A DNA stretch of 64,000 bases from NCBI GenBank assembly GCA_963781805.1, contig CAWAHF010000004.1, positions 1,922,001-1,986,000 of the forward strand, read 5' to 3'. Below the pieces are notes generated by a model. That model was not told the origin of the DNA. It saw only the letters and a program-made list of their open reading frames with translations, and made no database searches. The first letter of the stretch is position 1. Each line of letters opens with the position of its first letter. Positions 35,207 to 44,294 of this stretch are shown piece by piece. Position numbers and translations under genes: made by a program. Source of the DNA: JAFGPL01 sp963781805. Lineage in GTDB: Bacteria > Bacteroidota > Bacteroidia > Bacteroidales > UBA10428.

Positions 35207-35439
35207 AACATATATCTTTGTAATTATTCACAAAGTACAATCTATCCTGTTTACTTATAAAATCAAATATGCAACATCCAACACTTGATAGATGAAACTT
35301 GAATGTTTATCGTTAAGAGTTTTTAAAAGTTGTTTGATACAACTCACAGACCAATAAGAGTGCTTTATCGATTACCTGCAAAATTACTTTCTATCCTAAC
35401 TAACTTTTCATAATTTGGCACCTTATTAATTATCTCCTA

Positions 35440-36465
35440 ATGAGAAAAGGATACACCATCTTACTTCATATCGGATTATGGGTACTTATTTTAATACCTA
35501 CACTGATATTCTTTCTTTTCTTCGATCAACATATTCCTCCTCAGAGAATATTGTTTACCGGAATATCATTTATTTTTATGTTGTTGAATTTCTATTTTTT
35601 CTATTCATTCTTAATTCCATTCTTTTTTAAAAAAAAGAAATCATTTTATTTACTGTTACTGTTGACAGTACTCTTCATTCTGATTTTTCCTTTCCTGCAG
35701 CACCGGTTCTTTTCGTTTATGATGAATACATTCAATTGGAATTTCAGGAAAGTGAAACATCCAGGATGGTTTTTTCCTGAAAGCTATACGGTAACCATAC
35801 TATATACCGGTCTTGCTTTTCTTGCAAGATTTACTACCCGGTGGATAGTTGATCAACAGATTAAAACAGAACTGATAAATCAGAATCTGGCTAGTGAACT
35901 GGCGCTTTTAAGGTCACAGGTAAATCCTCATTTTTTATTTAATACGCTGAATAATATCTATTCACTTGTTTATACCAAATCTGACAGCGCTCCGGAAGCG
36001 ATGACCAAACTCTCTGATATAATGCGTTATATGTTGTACGAGGCAAACACCGATAAAGTACCTTTAACGAAAGAAGCAGATTACTTAAAAAGTTATATTG
36101 AAATATTACAACTCCGGCTATCCAATCAGAAATTTATTGAACTAACTCTTTCGGAGACATCAATTGACAAACCGATTGCCCCAATGTTGTTAATTCCGTT
36201 TGTTGAGAATGCCTATAAACATTGCAATAAAAAATCACCTTCACCCGGTATAAAAATTTTTTTAAATGTTGATAAGGATTTGCTAACTTTCAGAGTAATT
36301 AATTCAGTCAAAAAAGAAATGGAACAAAAGGAAAATCCTGAAGGAGGAATCGGACTGAAAAACATCAAACGAAGACTGGAACTACTTTATCCCGGAAAAC
36401 ATACATTAACGATTACAGAAGATCCCGGATATTATTCCGTTGAACTTTGTCTACACCTGCAATGA
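35440..36465 (+). CDS. LytS/YehU-type sensor histidine kinase
   Basis: A 341-residue membrane histidine kinase of the His_kinase (PF06580) group. Four N-terminal transmembrane helices lie within residues 1-140. The phosphoacceptor region is LLRSQVNPHFLFNTLNNIY, with the conserved His in NPHFLFN. The ATPase domain follows (LLIPFVENAYKHCNKK, GGIGLKNIKRRLELLYPG). There is no separate sensor domain outside the membrane block. Its TGA (36463-36465) overlaps the ATG of the LytTR regulator (36462), so kinase and regulator are translationally coupled. The signal is unknown. Confidence 0.93.
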   Translation: MRKGYTILLHIGLWVLILIPTLIFFLFFDQHIPPQRILFTGISFIFMLLNFYFFYSFLIPFFFKKKKSFYLLLLLTVLFILIFPFLQHRFFSFMMNTFNWNFRKVKHPGWFFPESYTVTILYTGLAFLARFTTRWIVDQQIKTELINQNLASELALLRSQVNPHFLFNTLNNIYSLVYTKSDSAPEAMTKLSDIMRYMLYEANTDKVPLTKEADYLKSYIEILQLRLSNQKFIELTLSETSIDKPIAPMLLIPFVENAYKHCNKKSPSPGIKIFLNVDKDLLTFRVINSVKKEMEQKENPEGGIGLKNIKRRLELLYPGKHTLTITEDPGYYSVELCLHLQ

Positions 36466-37196
36466 AAATCAATTGCATAGCCATAGATGATGAACCTCTG
36501 GCACTGAAAATTATCAAGGAATATTCAGATAAAATTCCTTTTCTGAATCTTGTTAAAACATTCGATAATGCCCTGGATGTAATTGAATTTCTGAAAACCA
36601 ATAAGATAGATATTATGTTCCTAGATATACAAATGGAGGAACTTACCGGAATTCAGCTCATCAAAATATTAACGAACAAGCCAAAAATAATTCTTACCAC
36701 TGCTTACGATACCTATGCCATAAAAAGCTATGAACTTGATGTTACTGACTATTTATTAAAACCTTTCCCTTTTGAACGCTTTGCAATGGCTGTAAATAAA
36801 GCCTATGAACAAATTATGCTTGAAATAAACAACCAGGTTAAAACCGAAATTCATACCCAGCCTGATACGCATAATGAAGATTATTTTTTTGTAAAAACCG
36901 AATTCAGACTTCAAAAAATAGTTTATAATGATATACTATACATCGAAGGGCAGGGTGATTATCAGTCAATTGTTACGGTAAAAGGAAAAATCATGACCCT
37001 GCAGAATTTTACAAAACTTGAGAATATTCTGCCTTCCAATAATTTTGTCAGGGTGCATAAATCATACATTGTTTCTCTGCATAAAATAGAAAAAATTGAG
37101 CGTAACCGAATCAGAATAGGTGAAAAATCTATTCCAATCAGTGATACATACAAAGACAAATTTTTTGAAATTCTTTCCAAAAGGAAGTTGATTTAA
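36462..37196 (+). CDS. LytTR-family response regulator
   Basis: A 244-residue response regulator begun at ATG 36462, coupled by ATGA overlap to the kinase. Receiver domain: AIDDEPLALKI, phosphoacceptor Asp in MFLDIQMEELTG, and the switch Lys in LLKPFPFERF. The LytTR DNA-binding domain is at about 140-240 (FFVKTEFRLQKIVYNDILYI, NNFVRVHKSYIVSLHKIEKI). A TTG start 15 bp earlier would only add a non-family tail. It probably regulates the divergent TonB receptor and itself, inferred from gene order. Convergent with the following SDR gene (9 bp between stops). Confidence 0.93.
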   Translation: MKINCIAIDDEPLALKIIKEYSDKIPFLNLVKTFDNALDVIEFLKTNKIDIMFLDIQMEELTGIQLIKILTNKPKIILTTAYDTYAIKSYELDVTDYLLKPFPFERFAMAVNKAYEQIMLEINNQVKTEIHTQPDTHNEDYFFVKTEFRLQKIVYNDILYIEGQGDYQSIVTVKGKIMTLQNFTKLENILPSNNFVRVHKSYIVSLHKIEKIERNRIRIGEKSIPISDTYKDKFFEILSKRKLI

Positions 37197-37205
37197 CCCA
37201 TACGA

Positions 37206-37970
37206 TCAAAGACAAGCCTGCCAGCCACCATCCACATAAAGTGTATGACCGTTGACATAACTGGATGCACCTGATGCCAGATAAATTGCAGCACCCACCA
37301 ATTCATCGGGATTTCCCCATCGCTTAAGCGGCACTTCGTCCTTTACCCATGAATCAAAAGCAGGATCATCAGAAAGTGGTTTGGTAAGATCTGTAAGAAA
37401 ATAACCGGGACCAATGGCATTTGTTAGAATATTGTATTTGCCCCATTCCGTTGCCATCGATTTGGTTAACATTTTAAGTCCTCCCTTGGCTGCACAGTAA
37501 TTGGCAATGGTTGGTCTTGCGGCTTCCGAATTTAGGGAGGTGATATTAATTATCCTGCCATTCCGGCGTTGAATCATAAACTTGGCCACTGCCTTAGATA
37601 CAATAAATACAGAATTTAAATCTACTTCTATTACTATGTTCCACTCTTCTATTGTCATATCTTCCAAAGGAGCCCGTTTTTGAATTCCTGCATTATTTAC
37701 CAATACATCTATCGGACCTACAGATTTTTCAATTAATCCAATACTCTTTTCTACTGCAGTTGGATCTGTAACATCGAAGGCAAATCCATGAACTTTATGT
37801 CCGGATGATTTTAATTCATTTACAGGTTCTGATATGCTTTTTTCAGAAGTCCCGTTTAAAATGATCACAGCTCCGGCTTCTGCAAAGCCTTTTGCCAGGC
37901 TGAATCCAATGCCTCTGCTGGAACCTGTAATCAGAATAATCTTTTCCCGAATATCAAACATATTTTTCAT
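37206..37970 (-). CDS. SDR family oxidoreductase, gluconate 5-dehydrogenase-like
   Basis: A 254-residue classical short-chain dehydrogenase. The cofactor motif is ITGSSRGIGFSLAKGF, structural NNAGIQKRAP, and the catalytic Ser-Tyr-Lys set comes from NITSLNSEAARPTIANYCAAK. The closest general match is gluconate/2-deoxygluconate dehydrogenase type enzymes of sugar-acid metabolism. It would oxidise or reduce a sugar acid with NAD(P). Single gene, convergent with the LytTR regulator. The precise substrate is unknown. Start at ATG 37970; a second ATG three codons later is also usable. Confidence 0.85.
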   Translation of the reverse strand: MKNMFDIREKIILITGSSRGIGFSLAKGFAEAGAVIILNGTSEKSISEPVNELKSSGHKVHGFAFDVTDPTAVEKSIGLIEKSVGPIDVLVNNAGIQKRAPLEDMTIEEWNIVIEVDLNSVFIVSKAVAKFMIQRRNGRIINITSLNSEAARPTIANYCAAKGGLKMLTKSMATEWGKYNILTNAIGPGYFLTDLTKPLSDDPAFDSWVKDEVPLKRWGNPDELVGAAIYLASGASSYVNGHTLYVDGGWQACL

Positions 37971-38093
37971 AGAATCCAGATTTCATTTTACGTAAAGATA
38001 CACTTTAAAGGATTGTCAGATTCATTTTATAATAGCCTCTTCCTAATCAATATTTTAATTTTTGTACAAACAACATTGATTTATGAACAAGAT

Positions 38094-38123
38094 ATTGAAA
38101 TTCAATATATTTATGTAAATTTG
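38094..38123 (+). promoter_or_regulatory. Candidate Bacteroidota promoter (-33 ATTG, -7 TAAATTTG)
   Basis: TAAATTTG (38116-38123) matches the TAnnTTTG -7 consensus, and ATTG at 38094-38097 is 18 nt upstream of it, close to the expected 19-nt spacing for the -33 box. It lies about 220 bp before the ppk2 ATG, so the leader would be long. Confidence 0.35.
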
Positions 38124-38269
38124 AGTAACCTATTAAAATTCTTTTTCAGAATAAAATTCTAATCACATTTTATTATAGCCTATCCCACTGCGGTATATTG
38201 AATAAATAAATCATTTTATGAAACCCATATGATACCTTAAACACAAACACAAATGATTATCAAGCGGGG

Positions 38270-38285
38270 TTAGCTTTGCTGAGCC
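38270..38285. repeat. Dispersed repeat fragment TTAGCTTTGCTGAGCC
   Basis: Fifteen of 16 bases agree with TTAGCTTCGCTGAGCC at 58957-58972, inside the MITE-like element near 59 kb. It stands in the 370-bp region upstream of ppk2, which holds no gene. It is probably a remnant of the same repeat family. Confidence 0.45.
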
Positions 38286-38344
38286 CTTTGGGGATCATTC
38301 GACCATTAATCTTAGCGAAGTGAATAAAATTAAAAAATAAACGA

Positions 38345-39214
38345 ATGAAAAAACATAAAAAAGAAAAAGAGAAGAAGAAAAACAAGGCATCCACAGAAAA
38401 AACGATTGTTGAATCTTCACCTATAAAAGAAAAAAAAGATAAGTTGGACAAAAAGTTTTATGCAAATGAACTGGCAAAACTTCAGATTGAACTTGTTAAA
38501 CTCCAGGAATGGATAAAATCCAAAGGATTAAAAGTTGTGGTTATCTTCGAAGGCAGAGACGCTGCCGGAAAGGGAGGTGTAATTAAACGCATAACCCAAA
38601 GGCTGAATCCCAGAATATGCCGTGTGGTTGCTCTTGGAACTCCAACCGAGAAAGAAAAAACCCAATGGTATTTTCAACGGTACGCAGCACATCTGCCCGC
38701 AGCTGGTGAAATGGTTCTCTTCGACCGCAGCTGGTATAACCGTGCAGGAGTTGAACATGTTATGGGCTTTTGTACCCCCGAAGAATATCAGGAGTTTCTG
38801 AGAACCTGCCCCGAATTTGAAAGAATGCTGATACGTTCAGGGATTATTCTTATTAAGTACTGGTTCTCGGTATCGGACGATATGCAGGAAAAAAGATTCA
38901 AAGACAGGTTGGAAAATCCTACAAAACGATGGAAACTCAGTCCAATGGACCTTGCCTCACGCGAAAAATGGGTAGAATATTCCGAGGCCAAGGATGAAAT
39001 GTTTAAATATACCGACCTGAAGCAGGCTCAATGGTATGTGGTTGAGGCAGATGATAAAAAACGTGCAAGACTGAATTGCATTCATCACCTGCTAACCCTT
39101 GTTCCATTTAAAGATTTGACGCCTGAACCTATAAAACTTCCACCCAGACACGAAAGAAAGGGATATGTAAGACCGCCGATAACTGATCAGACTTTTGTCC
39201 CTGAAATATATTAA
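38345..39214 (+). CDS. ppk2: Polyphosphate kinase 2 family
   Basis: A 289-residue P-loop kinase that transfers phosphate between polyphosphate and nucleotides. Walker A is FEGRDAAGKGGVIKRI, the lid and catalytic region is LFDRSWYNRAGVEHVMGF, and KYWFSVSDDMQEKRFKDRL is typical of PPK2. A Lys/Glu-rich N-terminal tail of about 35 residues precedes the core. The single-domain architecture and length suggest PPK2 class I, which mostly makes ATP or GTP from polyP, but class assignment needs alignment. Start ATG 38345. A small protein gene with a strong Shine-Dalgarno follows at 39388. Confidence 0.9.
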   Translation: MKKHKKEKEKKKNKASTEKTIVESSPIKEKKDKLDKKFYANELAKLQIELVKLQEWIKSKGLKVVVIFEGRDAAGKGGVIKRITQRLNPRICRVVALGTPTEKEKTQWYFQRYAAHLPAAGEMVLFDRSWYNRAGVEHVMGFCTPEEYQEFLRTCPEFERMLIRSGIILIKYWFSVSDDMQEKRFKDRLENPTKRWKLSPMDLASREKWVEYSEAKDEMFKYTDLKQAQWYVVEADDKKRARLNCIHHLLTLVPFKDLTPEPIKLPPRHERKGYVRPPITDQTFVPEIY

Positions 39215-39387
39215 AAAGTTATTCTGATATGATCTTCATATAAAATTTACCGTAATGATTTTAACATGTTTTAATTCAAAACCCTTGATTATGCACTCTA
39301 TTTAAAATAACTTTACTTAAAGTTAATTCCCTTTCCATACGAAGATTTCCGTTCATTATATTCTTTAAACAAAAAGGAGAAATAATT

Positions 39388-39678
39388 ATGAAGGCAGGAA
39401 TTTTGTTTACCGGATCAGGTCCCATTCTAATGATGACCTCATACAAATCATTCTCGGAGCCGAAGCTTATTGAAAAGCTTAAGAAAAAAGGAATTAAAAA
39501 ATATATTTGTTACGAAGTGTCCATAGACGAAGTAAAGCAGAAGTATGGCAACCATTTTGATGTGGTCATGGAGGATTTAAGACAGGAAGATGATTTACGT
39601 GTTATAGATTACGACGGCAGCCATGTTTTTTATAGTTTTGATTTTAATAAACTTGGCAATCCGGTACTTCATGAATAA
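39388..39678 (+). CDS. Small conserved-looking protein of unknown function
   Basis: A 96-residue soluble protein preceded by AAAAAGGAGA at 39371-39380, a good Shine-Dalgarno placement 8 bp before the ATG and rare in this window. It begins MKAGILFTGSGPILMMTSYK and ends near the FDFNKLGNPVLHE block, with no signal peptide or membrane helix. I do not recognise a named domain. It stands alone between ppk2 and the convergent korB. Good RBS and clean coding composition support expression. Confidence 0.75.
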   Translation: MKAGILFTGSGPILMMTSYKSFSEPKLIEKLKKKGIKKYICYEVSIDEVKQKYGNHFDVVMEDLRQEDDLRVIDYDGSHVFYSFDFNKLGNPVLHE

Positions 39679-39720
39679 CTGATAAATTGTCAGATAAAGT
39701 CAGATTCACGAAACCAGCAA

Positions 39721-40743
39721 TTATAATTGAAATGTATTTCCGCTTCTAAGCAGTTGATCTACAGATTTTATTTTATTAGTTCTTCTGGCATTTTTAATCT
39801 GACTATATAACACACTTTCATAAACATCGCTTTGCCAGCTTCGGATAATTCCCATTGCAACCGGGTAATTTGGCAACATCATTCTTGAAAGCATATATGC
39901 CCTGGTATCGTCGGGATTATGTGCGTTATGAATTAATATATCATCTTTTGTAACACCGTTTTCTCCAATCCTAACCACAATAAATTTAGATCCGTTCTGA
40001 ATAATTCCTTTATCCTTATTTTTTCCAAAAATCATTGGTTTGCCATGCTCCAGGTATATCTGGTTATCATTGCGTAACTCTTTGGATGTGATCTCTTCAT
40101 GTATTTTATTATTAAAAATGACACAATTTTCAAGAATTTCGACCAGCGATGTTCCTTTGTGCCTCGCAGCTTCTATAAATACATCTTTCATCATTTGCAT
40201 GTCGTTATCAACTGTACGTGCATAAAACGTACCCTGCGCACCCATGGCAAGTTCACCTGGCAAAAACGGGTTCTCAATGGTTCCGTCAGGTGAGGATTTC
40301 GTAATACTGCCCTTTGGTGTGGTTGGTGAATACTGCCCTTTGGTGAGCCCGTATATTTTATTGTTGAATAATAGAATATTTACATTGATATTTCTACGAA
40401 GAATATGTATCAGATGATTACCGCCTATAGCCATAGAATCACCGTCTCCGGTTACCACCCAGACGCTTAATTTGGGATTGGCAATTTTTATTCCTGAGGC
40501 AATGGCAAAAGCTCTTCCGTGCAATCCGTGAAAACCATAGGTATTGATATAATATGGAAATCGGGAAGAACAGCCAATTCCTGAGACAAATACTACATTT
40601 TCTTTTTTAATACCGGTTTCGGGCAGCGCTTTCATAATGGCCGAGAGAACTGCATGTCCCCCGCAACCAGGGCACCATTTTATCGGTCCGTCCAGCTTAA
40701 AGTCTTCCGGTGATAATACTGCTGTTTTAAGTTCAAATGCCAT
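39721..40743 (-). CDS. korB: 2-oxoacid:ferredoxin oxidoreductase beta subunit, KorB-like
   Basis: A 340-residue TPP-binding subunit of 2-oxoglutarate (or related) ferredoxin oxidoreductase, which oxidatively decarboxylates a 2-oxoacid to acyl-CoA with reduction of ferredoxin. Motifs: WCPGCGGHAVLSAIMKALP at the N-terminus, GIGCSSRFPYYINTYGFHGL, and the TPP/Mg site VVTGDGDSMAIGGNHLIH. Its start overlaps the end of the alpha-subunit gene by 11 bp (40733-40743), so the subunits are translationally coupled. No separate delta (ferredoxin) or gamma gene is beside it; gamma is fused to alpha. Confidence 0.93.
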   Translation of the reverse strand: MAFELKTAVLSPEDFKLDGPIKWCPGCGGHAVLSAIMKALPETGIKKENVVFVSGIGCSSRFPYYINTYGFHGLHGRAFAIASGIKIANPKLSVWVVTGDGDSMAIGGNHLIHILRRNINVNILLFNNKIYGLTKGQYSPTTPKGSITKSSPDGTIENPFLPGELAMGAQGTFYARTVDNDMQMMKDVFIEAARHKGTSLVEILENCVIFNNKIHEEITSKELRNDNQIYLEHGKPMIFGKNKDKGIIQNGSKFIVVRIGENGVTKDDILIHNAHNPDDTRAYMLSRMMLPNYPVAMGIIRSWQSDVYESVLYSQIKNARRTNKIKSVDQLLRSGNTFQL

Positions 40744-42613
40744 TTTGCTTTCCCTCCAGAATTTTAGTGAACTTATCCTTTAATTCAGAGATAAAAAAAG
40801 GTAATCCCTGCACCTTGTTGTATTGAAGGTATTTGAATTGAGGCAATTTACTGCGTAGATAAATGGCAAACTGGCCCAGGTTAAGTTCACAAATAAGTAT
40901 ATTTTTAAAATTGCTAAATATTTCTTCCACATTGGCAGGTAATGGATGAATATAATTAAACTGTGCAAGGCTTATTTTTTTGCCCAGTTGCTGTAAATCT
41001 TTAACAGCAGAAACCAACGCTCCATAAGTGCCTCCCCACCCTACAACCAACAGGTCTCCCTTGGAATTTCCAATAAGTTGTTGCTGGGGAATGTAATTTA
41101 CGATACGTTCCACTTTTTCATTCCGTGTAATCGTCATAATTTCATGGTTTAAGGGATCATAAGAAACTTCGCCTGTTACATCAGATTTTTCCAGGCCTCC
41201 GACCCTGTGCCGCAATCCATCCTGACCCGGCAATGCCCATAATCTGGCAAGGCTTTTAGGATCCCTGTTGTAAGGTTGATAAGAAGGATCATTATCTTTA
41301 ACCATCGGAGGATTAATGGGTTGCATATTTTTTACGCTAGGAATTTTCCATAATTCCGAACCATTTGCCAGATAGCCATCAGTAAGCAGTATAACCGGAG
41401 TCATGTGCTCAAGTGCAATTTTAGCTGCCATGTAAGCAAAATCAAAGCAATTGGCTGGGGTGGAAGCTGCAAGTACTACACAGGGACTTTCGCCATGGCG
41501 TCCATATAATGCCTGTAATAGATCCGATTGTTCTGTTTTGGTTGGTAATCCGGTGGATGGCCCTCCACGCTGTACATTTATAATTACAACTGGTAGTTCG
41601 GTAATAACAGCCAGTCCTATTGCCTCCCCTTTTAATGCAAGTCCCGGACCCGATGTTGAAGTTACGCCAAGCCTTCCGGTAAATGACGCTCCAATTGCAG
41701 ACGTAATCCCTGCTATTTCATCTTCTGCCTGAAATGCAATAGCATTCAGATTTTTCATCTTGGCAAGCTCCTGAAGTATCTCAGTGGCCGGGGTAATAGG
41801 ATAAGAACCTAAAAATAAAGGCCTCCCTGATTTTTCAGATGCTGCCAGCAGCCCCCATGCGGCAGCTACATTTCCATTGATATTTCTAAAGAGTCCTTTA
41901 CCTTTCCTGGCAGGAAGTACCTGAAATGTTGCTGCAATGGCTTCGATGGTTTCTGCATAATTGTAACCCGCACGCAACACTGCTATGTTTGCATTTATCA
42001 GTTCATCTTTTCCTTTAAACCGGTCTTTAAGGTACTCTTCTCCTATTTTAATATCACGGTTAAAAAGCCAGAATAACATTCCGGAAACAAATTGGTTTTT
42101 GGTCTTTTCGGCGGTGCGTATATCAAGCCCGAACCCTTTGACTGTCCCATAGGTAAGATTACTGATTGGAGCCTTTATTACAGAATAGCCATCCAGACTG
42201 CTATCGTGAAGAGGATCTTCAACATATCCTGCTTTTTTATAATGCTTATTATCAAAATTATCAACATCAATAATGATGGTTGCTCCGGTCTTTAACCACT
42301 TAAGATTTGCTTTAAGCGCTGCCGGATTCATGGCCACGAGCACATCAGCCTGATCTCCGGGTGTTTTAACTTCCTTGTGACCGATATGTACCTGGAACCC
42401 TGACACACCAGCAATGGTCCCCTGTGGAGCCCTGATTTCGGCCGGATAGTCAGGAAATGTGGCTAAATCGTTACCAATAAACGCAGATGTATCGGAAAAC
42501 TGAGATCCTGTTAATTGCATCCCGTCACCGGAATCACCAGCAAATTTGACGACAACTTCATCCAGTTCGATAACTTTTGTTCTTCTTTCCATATGTAACT
42601 TACTTTTTTCCAT
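40733..42613 (-). CDS. korA: 2-oxoacid:acceptor oxidoreductase subunit alpha (gamma-alpha fusion), KorA-like
   Basis: A 626-residue fusion. Residues about 20-200 form the gamma domain (VVVKFAGDSGDGMQLTGSQF, DVLVAMNPAALKANLKWL). Residues about 230-620 form the alpha PYR domain (FLGSYPITPATEILQELAK, FQAEDEIAGITSAIGASFTG, STSGPGLALKGEAIGLA). Together with KorB it makes a CoA-dependent 2-oxoacid oxidoreductase of the reductive or anaerobic TCA type. ATG at 42611-42613; Met8 is an alternative start. The pair is transcribed leftward, with 240 bp of AT-rich DNA before the divergent carbonic anhydrase gene. Confidence 0.94.
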   Translation of the reverse strand: MEKSKLHMERRTKVIELDEVVVKFAGDSGDGMQLTGSQFSDTSAFIGNDLATFPDYPAEIRAPQGTIAGVSGFQVHIGHKEVKTPGDQADVLVAMNPAALKANLKWLKTGATIIIDVDNFDNKHYKKAGYVEDPLHDSSLDGYSVIKAPISNLTYGTVKGFGLDIRTAEKTKNQFVSGMLFWLFNRDIKIGEEYLKDRFKGKDELINANIAVLRAGYNYAETIEAIAATFQVLPARKGKGLFRNINGNVAAAWGLLAASEKSGRPLFLGSYPITPATEILQELAKMKNLNAIAFQAEDEIAGITSAIGASFTGRLGVTSTSGPGLALKGEAIGLAVITELPVVIINVQRGGPSTGLPTKTEQSDLLQALYGRHGESPCVVLAASTPANCFDFAYMAAKIALEHMTPVILLTDGYLANGSELWKIPSVKNMQPINPPMVKDNDPSYQPYNRDPKSLARLWALPGQDGLRHRVGGLEKSDVTGEVSYDPLNHEIMTITRNEKVERIVNYIPQQQLIGNSKGDLLVVGWGGTYGALVSAVKDLQQLGKKISLAQFNYIHPLPANVEEIFSNFKNILICELNLGQFAIYLRSKLPQFKYLQYNKVQGLPFFISELKDKFTKILEGKQNGI

Positions 42614-42824
42614 TTTCAGGTGACAATTTTAACGATTTTTTATTTTAATAATTAAATCTATTTGCTGAAAACTAGCATATTATGATAAAAATCATCCCAT
42701 TGCACATATTTTAACACATAAACGTTTCAAATACTATTATGTTTGTTGAATAGTTGCTTTATTTTTATTGCTTTTCCAGCAAATTTTTGTTTTCAATTTA
42801 AAGAATTAATCCTGAAAAAGAGAT

Positions 42825-42832
42825 TAGTTTTG
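42825..42832 (+). promoter_or_regulatory. Candidate -7 promoter box TAGTTTTG
   Basis: An exact TAnnTTTG match lies 22 bp before the gamma-carbonic anhydrase ATG. A -33 TTTG at the usual spacing is not apparent, so the call is tentative. Confidence 0.4.
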
Positions 42833-42854
42833 TAAACTATTATTTCTAATTAAG

Positions 42855-43379
42855 ATGGGGCTTATTATACCTGTGAGAGGCTTTATTCCAAAATTTGGTA
42901 AAAATTGCTATATAGCGGAAAATGCAACAATAATAGGTGATGTTATTATTGGCGATGATTGCAGTATCTGGTTCAATACGGTTTTAAGAGGTGATGTAAA
43001 TTCAATTATAATTGGCAATAAAGTCAATATTCAGGATGGCGCGGTACTTCATACATTATTTCAGAAATCGAAGGTAATGATAGGAGACAATGTAACCATA
43101 GGACATAATGCAACAGTTCACGGTGCAATTATTCATAACAATGTTTTGATAGGTATTGGTTCCACAATACTAGACAATGCTGAAATTGGAGAGAACACCA
43201 TTATTGCCGCCAATGCCCTGGTTCTTTCAGGTACAGTTGTTGAACCGGGAAGTATATACGCGGGTGTACCGGCAAAAAAAATCAAAGACATCGAACCTCA
43301 CCAGACACGTGAGATGATCGAAAAAATTGCAGATAATTATATTTTATATGCCGGCTGGTACAATGAACCTGACAAATAA
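42855..43379 (+). CDS. Gamma-carbonic anhydrase family protein
   Basis: A 174-residue left-handed beta-helix protein. Hexapeptide repeats run through the middle (ATIIGDVIIGDDCSIWFNTV, NVTIGHNATVHGAIIHNNV). Histidines in AVLHTLF, TIGHNAT and TVHGAI match the positions of the zinc ligands of gamma-class carbonic anhydrases. Many homologues are active or act as structural relatives (CaiE/YrdA/PaaY). Function as a CO2 hydratase is likely but not certain. A candidate -7 promoter box stands 22 bp upstream. Its stop touches the convergent murI stop (43379/43380). Confidence 0.88.
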   Translation: MGLIIPVRGFIPKFGKNCYIAENATIIGDVIIGDDCSIWFNTVLRGDVNSIIIGNKVNIQDGAVLHTLFQKSKVMIGDNVTIGHNATVHGAIIHNNVLIGIGSTILDNAEIGENTIIAANALVLSGTVVEPGSIYAGVPAKKIKDIEPHQTREMIEKIADNYILYAGWYNEPDK

Positions 43380-44192
43380 CTAACTCCAGAAAGTGAGTTT
43401 CTTAAGGTTTATTTCCTCTTCGAAGAATAATTTGGATATCGCCTTAAAATAATCGGTATAGTCTGAAACAAAAAAGGAATATGCTGGATTTTTCTCCGGA
43501 TTTGCCAGATTTGATTCCTGCAATACCTTACGAAGTTTAAAAGCTACAATTTTAGAAGAGTCAATGACATCTACCTTGAAATTATAAAATTTGCTTATCT
43601 GGTTTTTGATAATGGGGTAATGTGTGCAACCCAGAATCAGGGTATCAATGCTATTTAACTCTTTTTTTGAAAGATAAGACCGAACAATAGCGTTACTGAT
43701 ATCATCAAAAATAAAGCCCTCTTCAATCATCGGTACCAGAAGGGGGGTGGCCATTGATACCACATCGAGTTCGGGTTTTTGACTTTTAATTTTTGATTCG
43801 TAGGTTCCGCTGATAATGGTTCCTTTGGTACCAATGACTCCCACACACTGAATGTTCTTTAGGGAAGCTACATGTTCCACAACAGGATCAATAACATTCA
43901 TCACGATTGAGCGGTTGCCGACAAGTGTTACCACACTTTCGTATGCATTGGCTGAGGCTGTATTACAGGCAATGACGATAATTTTACATTGTTGTTCAAG
44001 CAAAAATTCTGCAATCTTCTCTGAATAATAGGTTACTGTTTCCTTTGATTTATCTCCATAAGGCAGATGTGCCGTATCTCCGAAATAGATCAGGCTCTCA
44101 TCAGGAAGCAGTTGTTTTATGGCGCTGGCAACTGTAAGGCCTCCAACACCCGAATCAAAAATTCCTATAGGTTGTGACGAATTCTTATCCAT
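43380..44192 (-). CDS. murI: Glutamate racemase
   Basis: A 270-residue cofactor-independent racemase that supplies D-glutamate for peptidoglycan. Motifs: IGIFDSGVGGLTVASAI, YFGDTAHLPYGDKS, the first catalytic Cys in IVIACNTASANAYE, and the second in LILGCTHYPIIKNQ. It lies downstream of two ompH genes and bamA on the same strand, but a terminator-like hairpin (44247-44270) separates it from them, so it may have its own promoter. Complete. Confidence 0.95.
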   Translation of the reverse strand: MDKNSSQPIGIFDSGVGGLTVASAIKQLLPDESLIYFGDTAHLPYGDKSKETVTYYSEKIAEFLLEQQCKIIVIACNTASANAYESVVTLVGNRSIVMNVIDPVVEHVASLKNIQCVGVIGTKGTIISGTYESKIKSQKPELDVVSMATPLLVPMIEEGFIFDDISNAIVRSYLSKKELNSIDTLILGCTHYPIIKNQISKFYNFKVDVIDSSKIVAFKLRKVLQESNLANPEKNPAYSFFVSDYTDYFKAISKLFFEEEINLKKLTFWS

Positions 44193-44234
44193 CTTTCATC
44201 TGGTTTAATAACAAAAATAGTAATCGGATTCATC

Positions 44235-44270
44235 AAAAAAAAAGAAAGCCAGTTCAAAATTGAACTGGCT
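44235..44270 (-). terminator. Rho-independent terminator after the ompH genes
   Basis: AGCCAGTTCAA (44247-44257) pairs with TTGAACTGGCT (44260-44270). Read leftward, the hairpin is followed by a T-rich tract (complement of AAAAAAAAAAGAAA at 44235-44246). It lies 24 bp after the ompH stop codon at 44295. Confidence 0.85.
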
Positions 44271-44294
44271 CCAGGCTCTATAATAATATTTTAC

